Notes: generated by a model from the sequence alone, not told the origin. A stretch of 11,389 nt of DNA from Wolbachia pipientis (GCF_023661085.1 NZ_JAHDJT010000029.1:1-11389); one strand, 5' to 3'; positions 1 to 8,048 are shown, counted from the first letter of the stretch. A program made the numbers and translations.

Positions 1-189
1 CATTTCGACACAAAAGTAAATAACTAGCCACCACGGGGCTTCTTTTGCTTTTTTTCTCGTTTGGTAAATTTCTTAAGCCAAGTGAAACTGGAAAGCGTTT
101 GACGCTGGCTTACTATACTCATCAAGAGGCTATGTTTGCCTTTTACTGCCAATTCACTATACTTACTCGGTAAGATCTAGTTTGATTAG
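1..189. repeat. Dispersed intergenic repeat region, left end
   Basis: This stretch has no convincing gene. A 23-base segment at 35-57 (a GGGG/poly-T tract reading ggggcttcttttgc...) recurs as an inverted copy at 11295-11317 with one mismatch. Similarity continues loosely outward: a short AAATAA-type tract precedes the GGGG in both copies. The rest, about 76-165, contains a small hairpin (agcgt/acgct around 93-105) and two near-identical TATACT hexamers. The look is that of the short multicopy intergenic repeats typical of Wolbachia chromosomes. Copy number elsewhere cannot be seen from here. Confidence 0.6.
136..163 (+). promoter_or_regulatory. Candidate sigma-70 promoter for murA-thyX
   Basis: A TTGCCT hexamer (136-141) and a TATACT hexamer (158-163) are separated by 16 bases and lie 26 bases upstream of the murA start codon. 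Both match the vegetative promoter consensus reasonably. The hexamers lie next to repeat-like sequence, so the promoter may have been supplied by that repeat. In DNA this AT-rich, chance matches are common, so this is only a candidate. Confidence 0.35.
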
Positions 190-1566
190 ATGCATAAAAT
201 ATTAGTAAGGAATAACCATAAACCTTTAGTTGGGAAAATTAAGGTTAATGGTTCAAAGAATGCTATTTTACCAATAGCAGCAGCAAGCCTATTGAGTAGT
301 TCTTCAGTAACTTTGCATAATGTACCTGATCTAATTGATGTGCATCTGATGTCTGAGCTGCTCGAAAGTCTTGGAGCAAAAGTAAACTTTATGTACAACA
401 AAGATTATAAAGCAAATCATACTTTAGAAATTAACTGTAGCAATATTAACAATCATGTGATACCACATAAAACTGCAAATAAACTGCGAGCATCTTTTTT
501 AATGCTAGGTCCAATGCTTAGCAGATTCGGTAAAGCGAGAACAGCATTTCCTGGTGGGTGCAACATTGGAAAACGACCTGTCGACATGCACATCAAAGCG
601 TTAGAAAAAATGGGGGCTAAAATTGAAATTGACGGCTGTAATATAATTGCAACGGTGAAAGGAAAGCTACAAGGGAGAGAAATTACATTTGAAAAAATAA
701 GCGTTGGTGCAACGGAGAACATAATAATGGCAGCAACACTTGCAGAAGGAATAACAATAATAAACAATGCTGCAACAGAGCCAGAGGTTCTAGATTTAAT
801 AGAGTTCTTGAAGAAAATGGGTGCTGATATTAATATTCATGATAATAAAATAGATCTCTCTGATGTCATTCCAGTGCGTGACGCTGGAATCCATGATAAA
901 TCCCAGTGTTACGCTACTGGGATGACAAAGAATTTTGCAAGAGGTCTAATAACAATAAAAGGAGTTGAGACATTAAATGGATGTGTCCACAAAATAATAT
1001 CAGATCGCATAGAAGCCGGTACATACGCACTAGCTGCCATAATAACTGGTGGTAAATTGATGTTAGAAGGAATAAATCCATCTGATATAAGATGTATTGC
1101 AAATGAATTGGAGGCTATAGGAGCTGTGGTTGAGCTGTATGACAAAGGTATTGCTATTTCTAGAAAAAATGGCTCTATTAAATCTGCTAATGTTATAACA
1201 GATTCATACCCTAACTTTCCTAGTGATATGCAGCCACAACTGATGTCTGCAATGTGCGTCGCTGATGGGATATCAGTAATTGAAGAAAACATTTTTGAAA
1301 ATAGATTTGCACATGCAGATGAATTGAGAAAGTTAGGTGCTAACATCAGCATCGAGAAAAGCAAAGCTATTATAAATGGAGTAAAAAACTTGTCTGGAGC
1401 TGATCTATATGCTACTGATTTAAGATCAACGGCAGCCTTAGTGCTTGCTTCTTTGGTAGCCAGTGGGGAAACTACAATAAATAACTCACATCATTTATGG
1501 AGAGGGTATGAAGCAATGCACGAAAAACTAAATTCGTGTGGAGCTGATATCTCTATTTCATCTTGA
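190..1566 (+). CDS. murA: UDP-N-acetylglucosamine 1-carboxyvinyltransferase MurA with in-frame palindromic-element insert
   Basis: MurA is the cytosolic enzyme that transfers enolpyruvate from phosphoenolpyruvate to UDP-GlcNAc, the first committed step of peptidoglycan and lipid II precursor synthesis. The 458-residue product shows the family signatures: GSKNAILP near the N-terminus (Lys23, Asn24), the loop PGGCNIGKRPVD with the PEP-binding catalytic Cys124, SVGATENI at 171-178, and the catalytic Asp346 in FPSDMQ. The ending resembles the usual RGYE...KL.ALGA tail. The protein is longer than typical MurA (about 420). The surplus falls at about residues 222-252, between GADINI and ITIKGVE, where residues 226-246 are encoded by a palindromic repeat. 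The site is a connecting segment away from the catalytic residues, so the enzyme is probably active. thyX follows after 9 bases, consistent with co-transcription. Wolbachia lacks a conventional wall but is known to need lipid II for division. Confidence 0.96.
   Translation: MHKILVRNNHKPLVGKIKVNGSKNAILPIAAASLLSSSSVTLHNVPDLIDVHLMSELLESLGAKVNFMYNKDYKANHTLEINCSNINNHVIPHKTANKLRASFLMLGPMLSRFGKARTAFPGGCNIGKRPVDMHIKALEKMGAKIEIDGCNIIATVKGKLQGREITFEKISVGATENIIMAATLAEGITIINNAATEPEVLDLIEFLKKMGADINIHDNKIDLSDVIPVRDAGIHDKSQCYATGMTKNFARGLITIKGVETLNGCVHKIISDRIEAGTYALAAIITGGKLMLEGINPSDIRCIANELEAIGAVVELYDKGIAISRKNGSIKSANVITDSYPNFPSDMQPQLMSAMCVADGISVIEENIFENRFAHADELRKLGANISIEKSKAIINGVKNLSGADLYATDLRSTAALVLASLVASGETTINNSHHLWRGYEAMHEKLNSCGADISISS
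865..926 (+). repeat. Wolbachia palindromic element (WPE-type) inside murA
   Basis: A 62-base palindromic repeat lies in frame within murA and encodes MurA residues 226-246. Its ends are inverted (gtcattcca at 865-873 against tgggatgac at 918-926). It contains two hairpins: attccag/ctggaat (868-874, 884-890) and tcccagt/actggga (901-907, 916-922). The same two-hairpin unit occurs between genes at 2510-2583, differing mainly in the spacer between hairpins. Protein-coding palindromic elements of this kind have been described for Wolbachia and, as RPEs, for Rickettsia. The translated peptide (VIPVRDAGI... SQC...GMT) has the look expected of such inserts. Confidence 0.85.
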
Positions 1567-1568
1567 GG
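1565..1568 (+). promoter_or_regulatory. Ribosome binding site of thyX overlapping the murA stop
   Basis: The sequence GAGG overlaps the TGA stop codon of murA and lies 7 bases before the thyX ATG. This placement supports the 1576 start and suggests translation of thyX is linked to termination on murA. Confidence 0.6.
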
Positions 1569-1575
1569 ATATTTT

Positions 1576-2439
1576 ATGAACGAGGAACGTTATTCAACCA
1601 AGAGAATTACAGTAAAAGAAATAGATGAAATTCTATATGAGGAACATAAGGTATTAGATCATGGATTTATTCGAGTAGTAGATTATATGGGCTCTGACAG
1701 CGCTATAGTTCAAGCTGCTCGTGTTTCTTATGGAAAGGGAACAAAACAGATAAGTCAAGATGAAGCGCTTATAAAGTATTTAATGAGGCATCACCACACA
1801 ACTCCGTTTGAGATGTGTGAAATTAAGTTTCACGTGAAACTTCCAATTTTCGTTGCAAGACAATGGATAAGGCATAGAACTGCAAATGTGAATGAGTATT
1901 CGGCAAGGTATTCAATACTTGACAATGAATTTTACATACCAAAGCCAGGACAGGTTGCAAAACAATCTGATAATAATAAACAAGGCAGTGGTGAAGCTTT
2001 TGACTCACATGCATCGAAAGAAATAATAGATTCTCTGATAAGTGACTCTAATTTAGTGTATTCTCATTATGAGAAATTTATTCAGCAGGGGCTTGCAAGA
2101 GAAATTGCTAGAACCAATCTAATGCTTAATTACTACACGCAATTTTATTGGAAGATAGATCTGCATAACCTTCTTCATTTTTTGAAACTTAGAGCTGACA
2201 AACATGCTCAGTATGAAATTAGAGTCTATGCAGAAGTTATGTTGAATATAATAAAGAAGTGGGTCCCAATGGCATACAGCGCTTTCGTTGAGTATTGCTT
2301 AGAATCGGTTTGTATTTCAAGAACTGGTCTAGAAGTAGTCCGCAAATTAGTTAAAGGAGAAAATGTTACTAGAGAAGAAAGCGGAATTGGTAAAAGGGAA
2401 TGGGACGAGCTGATGTTGATACTCGATAAGAAACCTTGA
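1576..2439 (+). CDS. thyX: Flavin-dependent thymidylate synthase ThyX
   Basis: ThyX methylates dUMP to dTMP using methylenetetrahydrofolate, FAD and NADPH, replacing the ThyA/DHFR route. The 287-residue product carries the defining ThyX motif RHR-x7-S at residues 99-109 ([11 protein letters not shown]), preceded by RHHHTTPFE at 71-79, which helps bind FAD. Near the C-terminus is [12 protein letters not shown] (205-216), the region that binds and activates dUMP. The long stretch between the ThyX motif and the second half (about 122-150, rich in Asn, Gln and Ser) matches the longer alphaproteobacterial form of the family. Active-site residues visible in the motif are intact. It is the second gene of a compact pair with murA. 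No clear rho-independent terminator directly follows; the next strong hairpins belong to the palindromic element about 70 bases downstream. Confidence 0.96.
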   Translation: MNEERYSTKRITVKEIDEILYEEHKVLDHGFIRVVDYMGSDSAIVQAARVSYGKGTKQISQDEALIKYLMRHHHTTPFEMCEIKFHVKLPIFVARQWIRHRTANVNEYSARYSILDNEFYIPKPGQVAKQSDNNKQGSGEAFDSHASKEIIDSLISDSNLVYSHYEKFIQQGLAREIARTNLMLNYYTQFYWKIDLHNLLHFLKLRADKHAQYEIRVYAEVMLNIIKKWVPMAYSAFVEYCLESVCISRTGLEVVRKLVKGENVTREESGIGKREWDELMLILDKKP

Positions 2440-2509
2440 AGATAAAAATCTGTCACATAGTTGTTATTTACATAGCGCGTGATGTATATCTGTACGAAAC
2501 TTCAAGGGT

Positions 2510-2588
2510 GTTATTCCAGCGCGTGACGCTGGAATCTAGTGAAAAAAAAAGAATGGATCCCAGTGTCTGGGCACTGGGATGACATTCT
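2510..2588. repeat. Intergenic Wolbachia palindromic element, possible bidirectional terminator
   Basis: This is a second copy of the element found in murA, here between convergent thyX and the large minus-strand gene. The first hairpin is perfect over 9 bp (attccagcg 2513-2521, cgctggaat 2527-2535, loop of 5). The second has a 9 bp stem (atcccagtg 2557-2565, cactgggat 2572-2580) extended by a further 6 bp outside a small bulge (agaatg 2550-2555, cattct 2583-2588). Compared with the murA copy, the spacer between hairpins is longer and contains an A-run at 2542-2550. On the minus strand this run reads as a T-run after the second hairpin, so the structure could act as a terminator for the large gene. 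The rest of 2440-2670 shows no gene. Confidence 0.8.
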
Positions 2589-2670
2589 TCTGATTGGAAT
2601 GACAGAAGATTATGCAAAAATCCTAATTTCTTATAATTCTCGTCCGCTAAGTTGAATCTAGCTCTTTATA

Positions 2671-5600
2671 TTACACTAACTCATCACTTTTATAGAACAT
2701 CTCATTAAAATCACCTAAAGTTCCAAAATCCTGATCTTTGATAAATAGATGATTATCAACAACATATGCTTTATCAAGAGTAAATGGTTCGTAATGATGG
2801 TTGTGAGCTAGACTAACAATTTCGTTATATAAAATCATAACTTGCTCATAGTCATATTCTTTGCTCACATGGTATTTGTTACGTACGATATCATAAAAGT
2901 TCTTTACATCGTCATATGTCACTTGCAATTCCACCTTATACTTTCCCGTTTCAATAGGTTCACCTATCTTTACCTTTAAAGGGTGCTTTGGGTCGTCTTC
3001 TTCTTTATCATCTTTCATACTGTCTATAACACTTGTTATGACAACTTCTTCCTGTTTATCCTCATCTTCTTCTAGCGATCTTTTACTCCTTTTTCTTTCC
3101 TCATTAGTAAGGTGTTCAGTTTTATCCTCTTGCGTACTTGATACTTCGTGTTCACGCTTCAGGTACTCTTCACCACTCAATTGAACCTTGACCCACTGTT
3201 TAAACTCTTGATCATAATCTTTCAACTTAGCCAAAAAATCCTCAACTAATTTATTACCTTGAGGTCCATTTGTACCATGTGTAGAGAGACTCTTTAGCAA
3301 ATTATCGATCATATCTGGGTGTTTATCTTCAAGAAATTCTATCACTTGTTCAGCATCTGAATGATAATGGTCCCCTTTATTATTTATAATATTATTGCGT
3401 AGTATCTCATCTGGTTTGAGATCTTTATTTCTTATTGCAATTAAGGCCTCTTTATCTCCGTGATCATTGACATGCTGACCGTCTTCCAAACTTGCCATAT
3501 AGTTAGCAATTCCTTCATGCATAGCTTTAGACAAAACACTACCCGTGCCATAATAGGAATTAATGACGGTTAAAGCGTGTCCCAGTTCATGTTTTAAAGT
3601 TTTACATGAGTCATTGAACTCATCCTGCAAGTAAAAACAAACATGAACATCTGAACCGCGGCCCTGAAGCGTCAAACCGGAATTACCTTGATAACCAATA
3701 CTCAATTCTTTTAGATAATTTTCGTAGTCACTCTTTGTATTAAATATGAAGATGTTGACTTTATTTGGTATATTGTGCCAAGGTTGAGAATTATTAATGC
3801 CAAATGCTGAGTCAAAATCTTTTATAGTACTCTCGATGGTATTTTTTATACTACTCAGTTTGCTCTGAGTTAATTCCTCATTATCATATTTTATATTTAT
3901 TTGAAGCTTGTGTTCGCCGAGAGTCATAACTTCACTATCTGGTACAAGATCTTCTATAATTTTATTGCCACTTTTTACATCCATCCACTGCTTAAATTCT
4001 TTTTCAATTTCTGAGTCATCTAAAAGACGCTTGAATTCTGATATTGCTTGTGCTCTACCAAAAGGTGTTGTAGTAAGCAATTGCTTGATAAATTGAGGAT
4101 GTTTTTCTTGCAAGAATGTTACCAAGCAATCTGACATTCTATAGTCGTTAGACATACTTGCTATTTTATACGGTGTATCATACCCAGATTCCTGCATTTT
4201 ACTGTATGCTTTTTTTGTGTAATGCATATCGCGAGCGCTTTCCTTTTTAGCTGCATCATAGCTCCACATGAAAAGCTTCATACCAGTGCGTAAAACTTCA
4301 GGTACTTCATTGAGATTGCCAGTGGCGTATTCAAGAAATGCATCGCTCATCTTTTCCATTAAAATTTTAGACTTCGCACAAAGTAAGCTATTTACATCTC
4401 CAATAATGAAGGTTTTTGCTATCGTACCGTCATTTTCATGTGCTCTTACTGTTCCACCACCCCATAATTCGTTATGGTTTTTGCCACCCGAAAGTTCCTT
4501 TATATGAGCTTTGTAATCGTCATAATTTTTCAGCACATAAAGGTGCAATTTTACTGGATCACTATGATTGCTTTTTTGTGAATAGAAATTTTCAGACCAA
4601 GCCTCATAAGCATCTTTTACAGTTTGCTTTATATAATCAGGTGTGTAACTAGTTAGCTCACCATATTTTACTTCTATCGTAAGCTTATCGTTTATTATTA
4701 CACTCTCTTTATTTGGAAATAGCTTTTTTATTAACTCCTGCGGTACAGAATTTTCTTGAAACTCCACAGTCGTTGATTTTTGGTTCTCATTTTTTGCTTG
4801 TGAGTTATTACTACCTTTCATATCACTATCGTCCTCCTCAATTGCTCTTTTCTTTCTAGACTTGGCTCCACTTTCTACTACAACTTCTTCGTTCATTTGC
4901 TCATTATCAATTATAGCTTCAGTATCTGATCGACTCATCCAACCATCATTTCTCTCTAGACTATGAGATAATTCTTCAGATAACTTACTATCACCATAAT
5001 ACTGATTCTTAGTGCTTAAGTTGCTTGCATAAGAATTGAAGTCAAACATTGGATAAAATCCACTATCAAGATCAGAATAGGAACTCTCGTTCAGCACAAA
5101 AAATAAATCGCTGTAATTGAGCAGCATATCATAACCAGAACTAACACAATGTAGGTACTCACTGCCTTCATAATCTGCTATATAGTATTTACTCGAATCG
5201 AGAGGTATTTTACCTCCTTTCTCCCCATCAGGTTGTAAAATTACTGCTGAACGTCCATCACCTATATCATGACCTTTTATCACTTTAAATATTTTGATCT
5301 CATCTTTTTCTATAAGTTCTTTTAACTCTTCGTTCTTTTGATTTAACTCTTCTTCCCTTTGTCTTTCTTCTTCCTTTTCTCTTGCTAATCTGTCCGCTTC
5401 TTCAGCAGCTTCTTTTTGCAGTTGTAGAAATACATTTTGTAATACATCTTGTGTAGCTAAGTTGTTTTTATTGCTTAGTAATTTATCTAGTATCTTCGAC
5501 ACGGTTGACAACAATTCACCATGACCATCAAATACTTTTTCCTTTGCTTTATCGTAGTGACTTGGGTTATAAATTACAGCTAGAGGATAAAAACCATAAT

Positions 5601-5922
5601 CTGCGCTTGATACATCACTAGATGATAGTTCCATTGAAAATCCGTAGTGATTGAGTGAGAGGTTAGAAGCTAAATACCTACTATTATCATCTCTAACATA
5701 TAGCTCGTCTCGATATGCATATTGATTTTCATAAATATAAAATTTTTCAGGATTGAGATCTAGGTGGCTATCTAGGTTATCAAACTCAACTGCATTGCTG
5801 AGCTTTTCACGCAAAAGATTTTTGCTTTCATCTGTAAGCTTTATACGTGCAGAAAAATAATATTGGTTTATAGGCTCACCTCTTTCTATCTCGAAGTTCA
5901 AAGTAATCTTATCGTCAACCAT
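2671..5922 (-). CDS. Large multidomain protein with tandem pseudo and active collagenase-like metalloprotease domains
   Basis: This 1083-residue protein has no signal peptide or membrane segment; I do not recognise it as a named gene. In order, numbered from the ATG: an N-terminal beta-rich region with a DYGFYP motif (about 5-120); a Glu/Lys/Arg-rich coiled coil (165-207); a second related region with DSGFYP (about 213-300); a polybasic RKKR at 356-359 followed by an acidic stretch; a degenerate protease domain (about 400-655); a related domain (about 665-918) with zinc motif HELGH (778-782) and the downstream glutamate in HEGIANYMAS (Glu803); a second polybasic RSKR at 945-948, again followed by acidic residues; and a C-terminal domain (about 978-1083). 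HExxH followed by EGxAxYxA resembles M9 collagenases and other gluzincins. The first copy has lost these residues (EKMSD and LRTGMK). ATG at 5922 is chosen over TTG at 5925 because GGAGG is 6 bases from ATG but only 3 from TTG. Role as a host-directed effector is inferred. Confidence 0.85.
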   Translation of the reverse strand: MVDDKITLNFEIERGEPINQYYFSARIKLTDESKNLLREKLSNAVEFDNLDSHLDLNPEKFYIYENQYAYRDELYVRDDNSRYLASNLSLNHYGFSMELSSSDVSSADYGFYPLAVIYNPSHYDKAKEKVFDGHGELLSTVSKILDKLLSNKNNLATQDVLQNVFLQLQKEAAEEADRLAREKEEERQREEELNQKNEELKELIEKDEIKIFKVIKGHDIGDGRSAVILQPDGEKGGKIPLDSSKYYIADYEGSEYLHCVSSGYDMLLNYSDLFFVLNESSYSDLDSGFYPMFDFNSYASNLSTKNQYYGDSKLSEELSHSLERNDGWMSRSDTEAIIDNEQMNEEVVVESGAKSRKKRAIEEDDSDMKGSNNSQAKNENQKSTTVEFQENSVPQELIKKLFPNKESVIINDKLTIEVKYGELTSYTPDYIKQTVKDAYEAWSENFYSQKSNHSDPVKLHLYVLKNYDDYKAHIKELSGGKNHNELWGGGTVRAHENDGTIAKTFIIGDVNSLLCAKSKILMEKMSDAFLEYATGNLNEVPEVLRTGMKLFMWSYDAAKKESARDMHYTKKAYSKMQESGYDTPYKIASMSNDYRMSDCLVTFLQEKHPQFIKQLLTTTPFGRAQAISEFKRLLDDSEIEKEFKQWMDVKSGNKIIEDLVPDSEVMTLGEHKLQINIKYDNEELTQSKLSSIKNTIESTIKDFDSAFGINNSQPWHNIPNKVNIFIFNTKSDYENYLKELSIGYQGNSGLTLQGRGSDVHVCFYLQDEFNDSCKTLKHELGHALTVINSYYGTGSVLSKAMHEGIANYMASLEDGQHVNDHGDKEALIAIRNKDLKPDEILRNNIINNKGDHYHSDAEQVIEFLEDKHPDMIDNLLKSLSTHGTNGPQGNKLVEDFLAKLKDYDQEFKQWVKVQLSGEEYLKREHEVSSTQEDKTEHLTNEERKRSKRSLEEDEDKQEEVVITSVIDSMKDDKEEDDPKHPLKVKIGEPIETGKYKVELQVTYDDVKNFYDIVRNKYHVSKEYDYEQVMILYNEIVSLAHNHHYEPFTLDKAYVVDNHLFIKDQDFGTLGDFNEMFYKSDELV

Positions 5923-5928
5923 CAATGG

Positions 5929-5933
5929 CCTCC
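5929..5933 (-). promoter_or_regulatory. Strong ribosome binding site of the large protease-like gene
   Basis: On the minus strand this reads GGAGG, 6 bases before the ATG at 5922. It decides the start: the in-frame TTG at 5925 would sit only 3 bases from it, too close for efficient initiation. Confidence 0.7.
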
Positions 5934-6089
5934 ATAAATTATATAAATCTATTAATTTATCAATTATATGGTATGTACTATGAAAAATATGTTAAATATT
6001 AAGATCTTTTTTCTGTGTATAGTTTTTCTAATTCATCTATATTGTTAAAGGTTACAGACTCATAAAAACAGTGCTAAACTGAGACTGCT

Positions 6090-8048
6090 ATGACAAAGAC
6101 AGTTGACGTATTACTACCACTGCCAATTGATCAGCCATTTTCATATGCAGTTGAAGAAAACACTGAAATTTCAATTGGGGATTACGTAGTAGTGCCATTT
6201 GGCAAAAAACGCTTGATTGGAATAGTTTGGAAATGCAGTGACAAGAGTGATCGAGAATTAAAATTTATCGAGCAAAAGATCAATCTACCAAGCGTTAGAC
6301 CAAAATTGATCGCATTTGCAGAGTGGGTTGCACAATACAATTTAATACCTATTGGTATGCTTGCAAAAGTAATAATGGGAGGGATGTTAAAAGTAAACCA
6401 AATAGACAAACTGGTTTGTGTTGAAAAAGATCAGGAGATGAGTGAAATAGGTTGCCAGTTAAGCCATGAGCAGCAGATAGCTAGTGACAGAATAGCAAGC
6501 AATTTGAACGAATACTCAGTGACTTTGCTTGATGGTGAAACAGGATCTGGGAAAACGGAAGTTTATTTATCTGTGATTGCGAAGTTAGTTGACACTGTAA
6601 ACGACGCTCAAGTTTTAATTCTCCTGCCCGAAATTATTTTAACTTCACAATTGGTAAATCGTATTCGCAGTCAGATATCAAGAAACCTAGCTCAGTGGCA
6701 TTCGGGGCTCACTCCAAGAACTCGCAGGAATAACTGGCTTGATATAGCAAATGGAAATGTACAAATAATTATTGGGGCACGATCAGCGCTTTTTTTACCT
6801 TATAAAAACTTAAAATTGATCATCGTTGATGAAGAGCACGATTCATCTTTTAAGCAAGAACAGGGGATTATATACAATGCTCGAGATATGGCGATAATCT
6901 TAGCCAAAATTGAAAACATTCCAATAATTCTGTCATCAGCAACTCCACTGCTTGAAACGATTCACCATGTCAAAAGTGGGAATTACAATCACGTGAAGTT
7001 AGCTAAGCGATTTGGCGGTGCGGAATTGCCACTCATTAAAGTAGTGGACATGAGAAACAACAAACAATGGATTTCCGATGAGCTTTTCGAGTGCATAAAA
7101 CAAACCATAGAGAAAAAACAGCAGGTTATGCTTTTTCTAAACCGCCGAGGGTATGCGCAACTTGTAGTTTGTAAAAAGTGTGGATACAAAATTTCCTGCC
7201 TAAATTGTGCTATTTGGCTTACATACCACAAGAAAAAGAACGCCCTTTTGTGCCATCATTGTTTTTATCAATTAAAGCTCCCAGAAAAATGCTCTAATTG
7301 CCAAAGTGAGCAGTCGTTATCCCTTTATGGTGTAGGAATTGAAAGGTTGCTTGAAGAAATGGTCAAACTAATACCAAACGCAAAAACTTCGATTATAAGT
7401 AGCGATCAGAAGTCGGTTAGCAACGTCATTGACTTAGTGTTAAAGGAAGAGGTGAATATTATAATTGGCACACAAATAATTGCTAAAGGGCACAATTTTC
7501 CTAAATTGACCTTGGTTGGTGTGATAAATGCGGATTTGAGCCTCGAAAATTCTGATCTGAGAGCAGCAGAAAAGACATATCAGTTATTGCACCAAGTTGC
7601 AGGGAGATCTGGAAGGTTCAACGAAAAAGGGACAGTAATAATACAAACCAATAACCCTGAAAGCTTGATAATAAAAGCATTGCAGCATCAAAAGAGGGAC
7701 GCATTTTATGAAATTGAACTTAAGTCAAGATGCGGAGCAAAAATGCCACCGTTCAGCAGGCTGATAGCACTTATAATTTGTGGTAAGAATCAGATTGCAA
7801 CACAAAAAGCAGCAAATGAAATAGCAAGATTCTTGCACAACCAATGTTTAAAAGAATTCGAAATTCTTGGTCCATCGCCAGCATCAATAAATTTCTTAAA
7901 TAATAAATATCGATATAGGATATTGCTAAAGATACACAATAAACATAGTCTATCCATGCAGAGAAAGCTGAAATGCTGGATTAAAAGTTGCAACTTGAGT
8001 TCGAATATTGCTATAACAATAGATGTTGATCCTGTGAGTTTTTTTTAA
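6090..8048 (+). CDS. priA: Replication restart helicase PriA (primosomal protein N')
   Basis: PriA recognises stalled or repaired replication forks, unwinds the lagging arm with its 3'-5' helicase and reloads the replicative helicase. The 652-residue product starts with the DNA-binding domain (VDVLLPLPIDQPFSY). It continues with Walker A GETGSGKT at 149-156, Walker B DEEH at 247-250, SSATP at 282-286, and a cysteine-rich zinc region interrupting the helicase with eight cysteines (361, 364, 370, 373, 388, 391, 401, 404). Helicase motifs GTQIIAKGHNFP (460-471) and QVAGRSGR (502-509) follow. All catalytic and zinc-binding positions are present. It is shorter than the E. coli protein (about 730), as is common in alphaproteobacteria. 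It stands alone, divergent from the large minus-strand gene; a weak GAGAC is the only ribosome-binding-like sequence before the ATG. The 164-base upstream region is very AT-rich and presumably holds both divergent promoters, but I see no convincing pair. Confidence 0.97.
   Translation: MTKTVDVLLPLPIDQPFSYAVEENTEISIGDYVVVPFGKKRLIGIVWKCSDKSDRELKFIEQKINLPSVRPKLIAFAEWVAQYNLIPIGMLAKVIMGGMLKVNQIDKLVCVEKDQEMSEIGCQLSHEQQIASDRIASNLNEYSVTLLDGETGSGKTEVYLSVIAKLVDTVNDAQVLILLPEIILTSQLVNRIRSQISRNLAQWHSGLTPRTRRNNWLDIANGNVQIIIGARSALFLPYKNLKLIIVDEEHDSSFKQEQGIIYNARDMAIILAKIENIPIILSSATPLLETIHHVKSGNYNHVKLAKRFGGAELPLIKVVDMRNNKQWISDELFECIKQTIEKKQQVMLFLNRRGYAQLVVCKKCGYKISCLNCAIWLTYHKKKNALLCHHCFYQLKLPEKCSNCQSEQSLSLYGVGIERLLEEMVKLIPNAKTSIISSDQKSVSNVIDLVLKEEVNIIIGTQIIAKGHNFPKLTLVGVINADLSLENSDLRAAEKTYQLLHQVAGRSGRFNEKGTVIIQTNNPESLIIKALQHQKRDAFYEIELKSRCGAKMPPFSRLIALIICGKNQIATQKAANEIARFLHNQCLKEFEILGPSPASINFLNNKYRYRILLKIHNKHSLSMQRKLKCWIKSCNLSSNIAITIDVDPVSFF

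Noticed and set aside
909..1364. 151-residue open frame opposite murA
   Set aside because: It is wholly inside murA on the other strand, with no family resemblance and no start signals; a shadow of the true gene.
865..2588. The repeated palindromes as a CRISPR array
   Set aside because: Only two copies are present, about 1.6 kb apart, one inside a gene, with no regular spacers and no cas genes.
2793..2804. HNHH cluster near the C-terminus of the large protein as a second metal site
   Set aside because: A histidine cluster alone is weak, and nothing around it matches a known metal-binding motif.
4268..4652. Two overlapping short plus-strand open frames inside the large gene
   Set aside because: They lie antisense to the protease-like coding sequence, lack ribosome binding sites and have no recognisable features.
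3938..4725. First protease-like copy as a second active enzyme
   Set aside because: The positions aligned with HELGH read EKMSD and the glutamate site reads LRTGMK, so zinc binding is not expected.
5923..5925. TTG start for the large protein
   Set aside because: It lies only 3 bases from GGAGG; the following ATG has a proper 6-base spacing.
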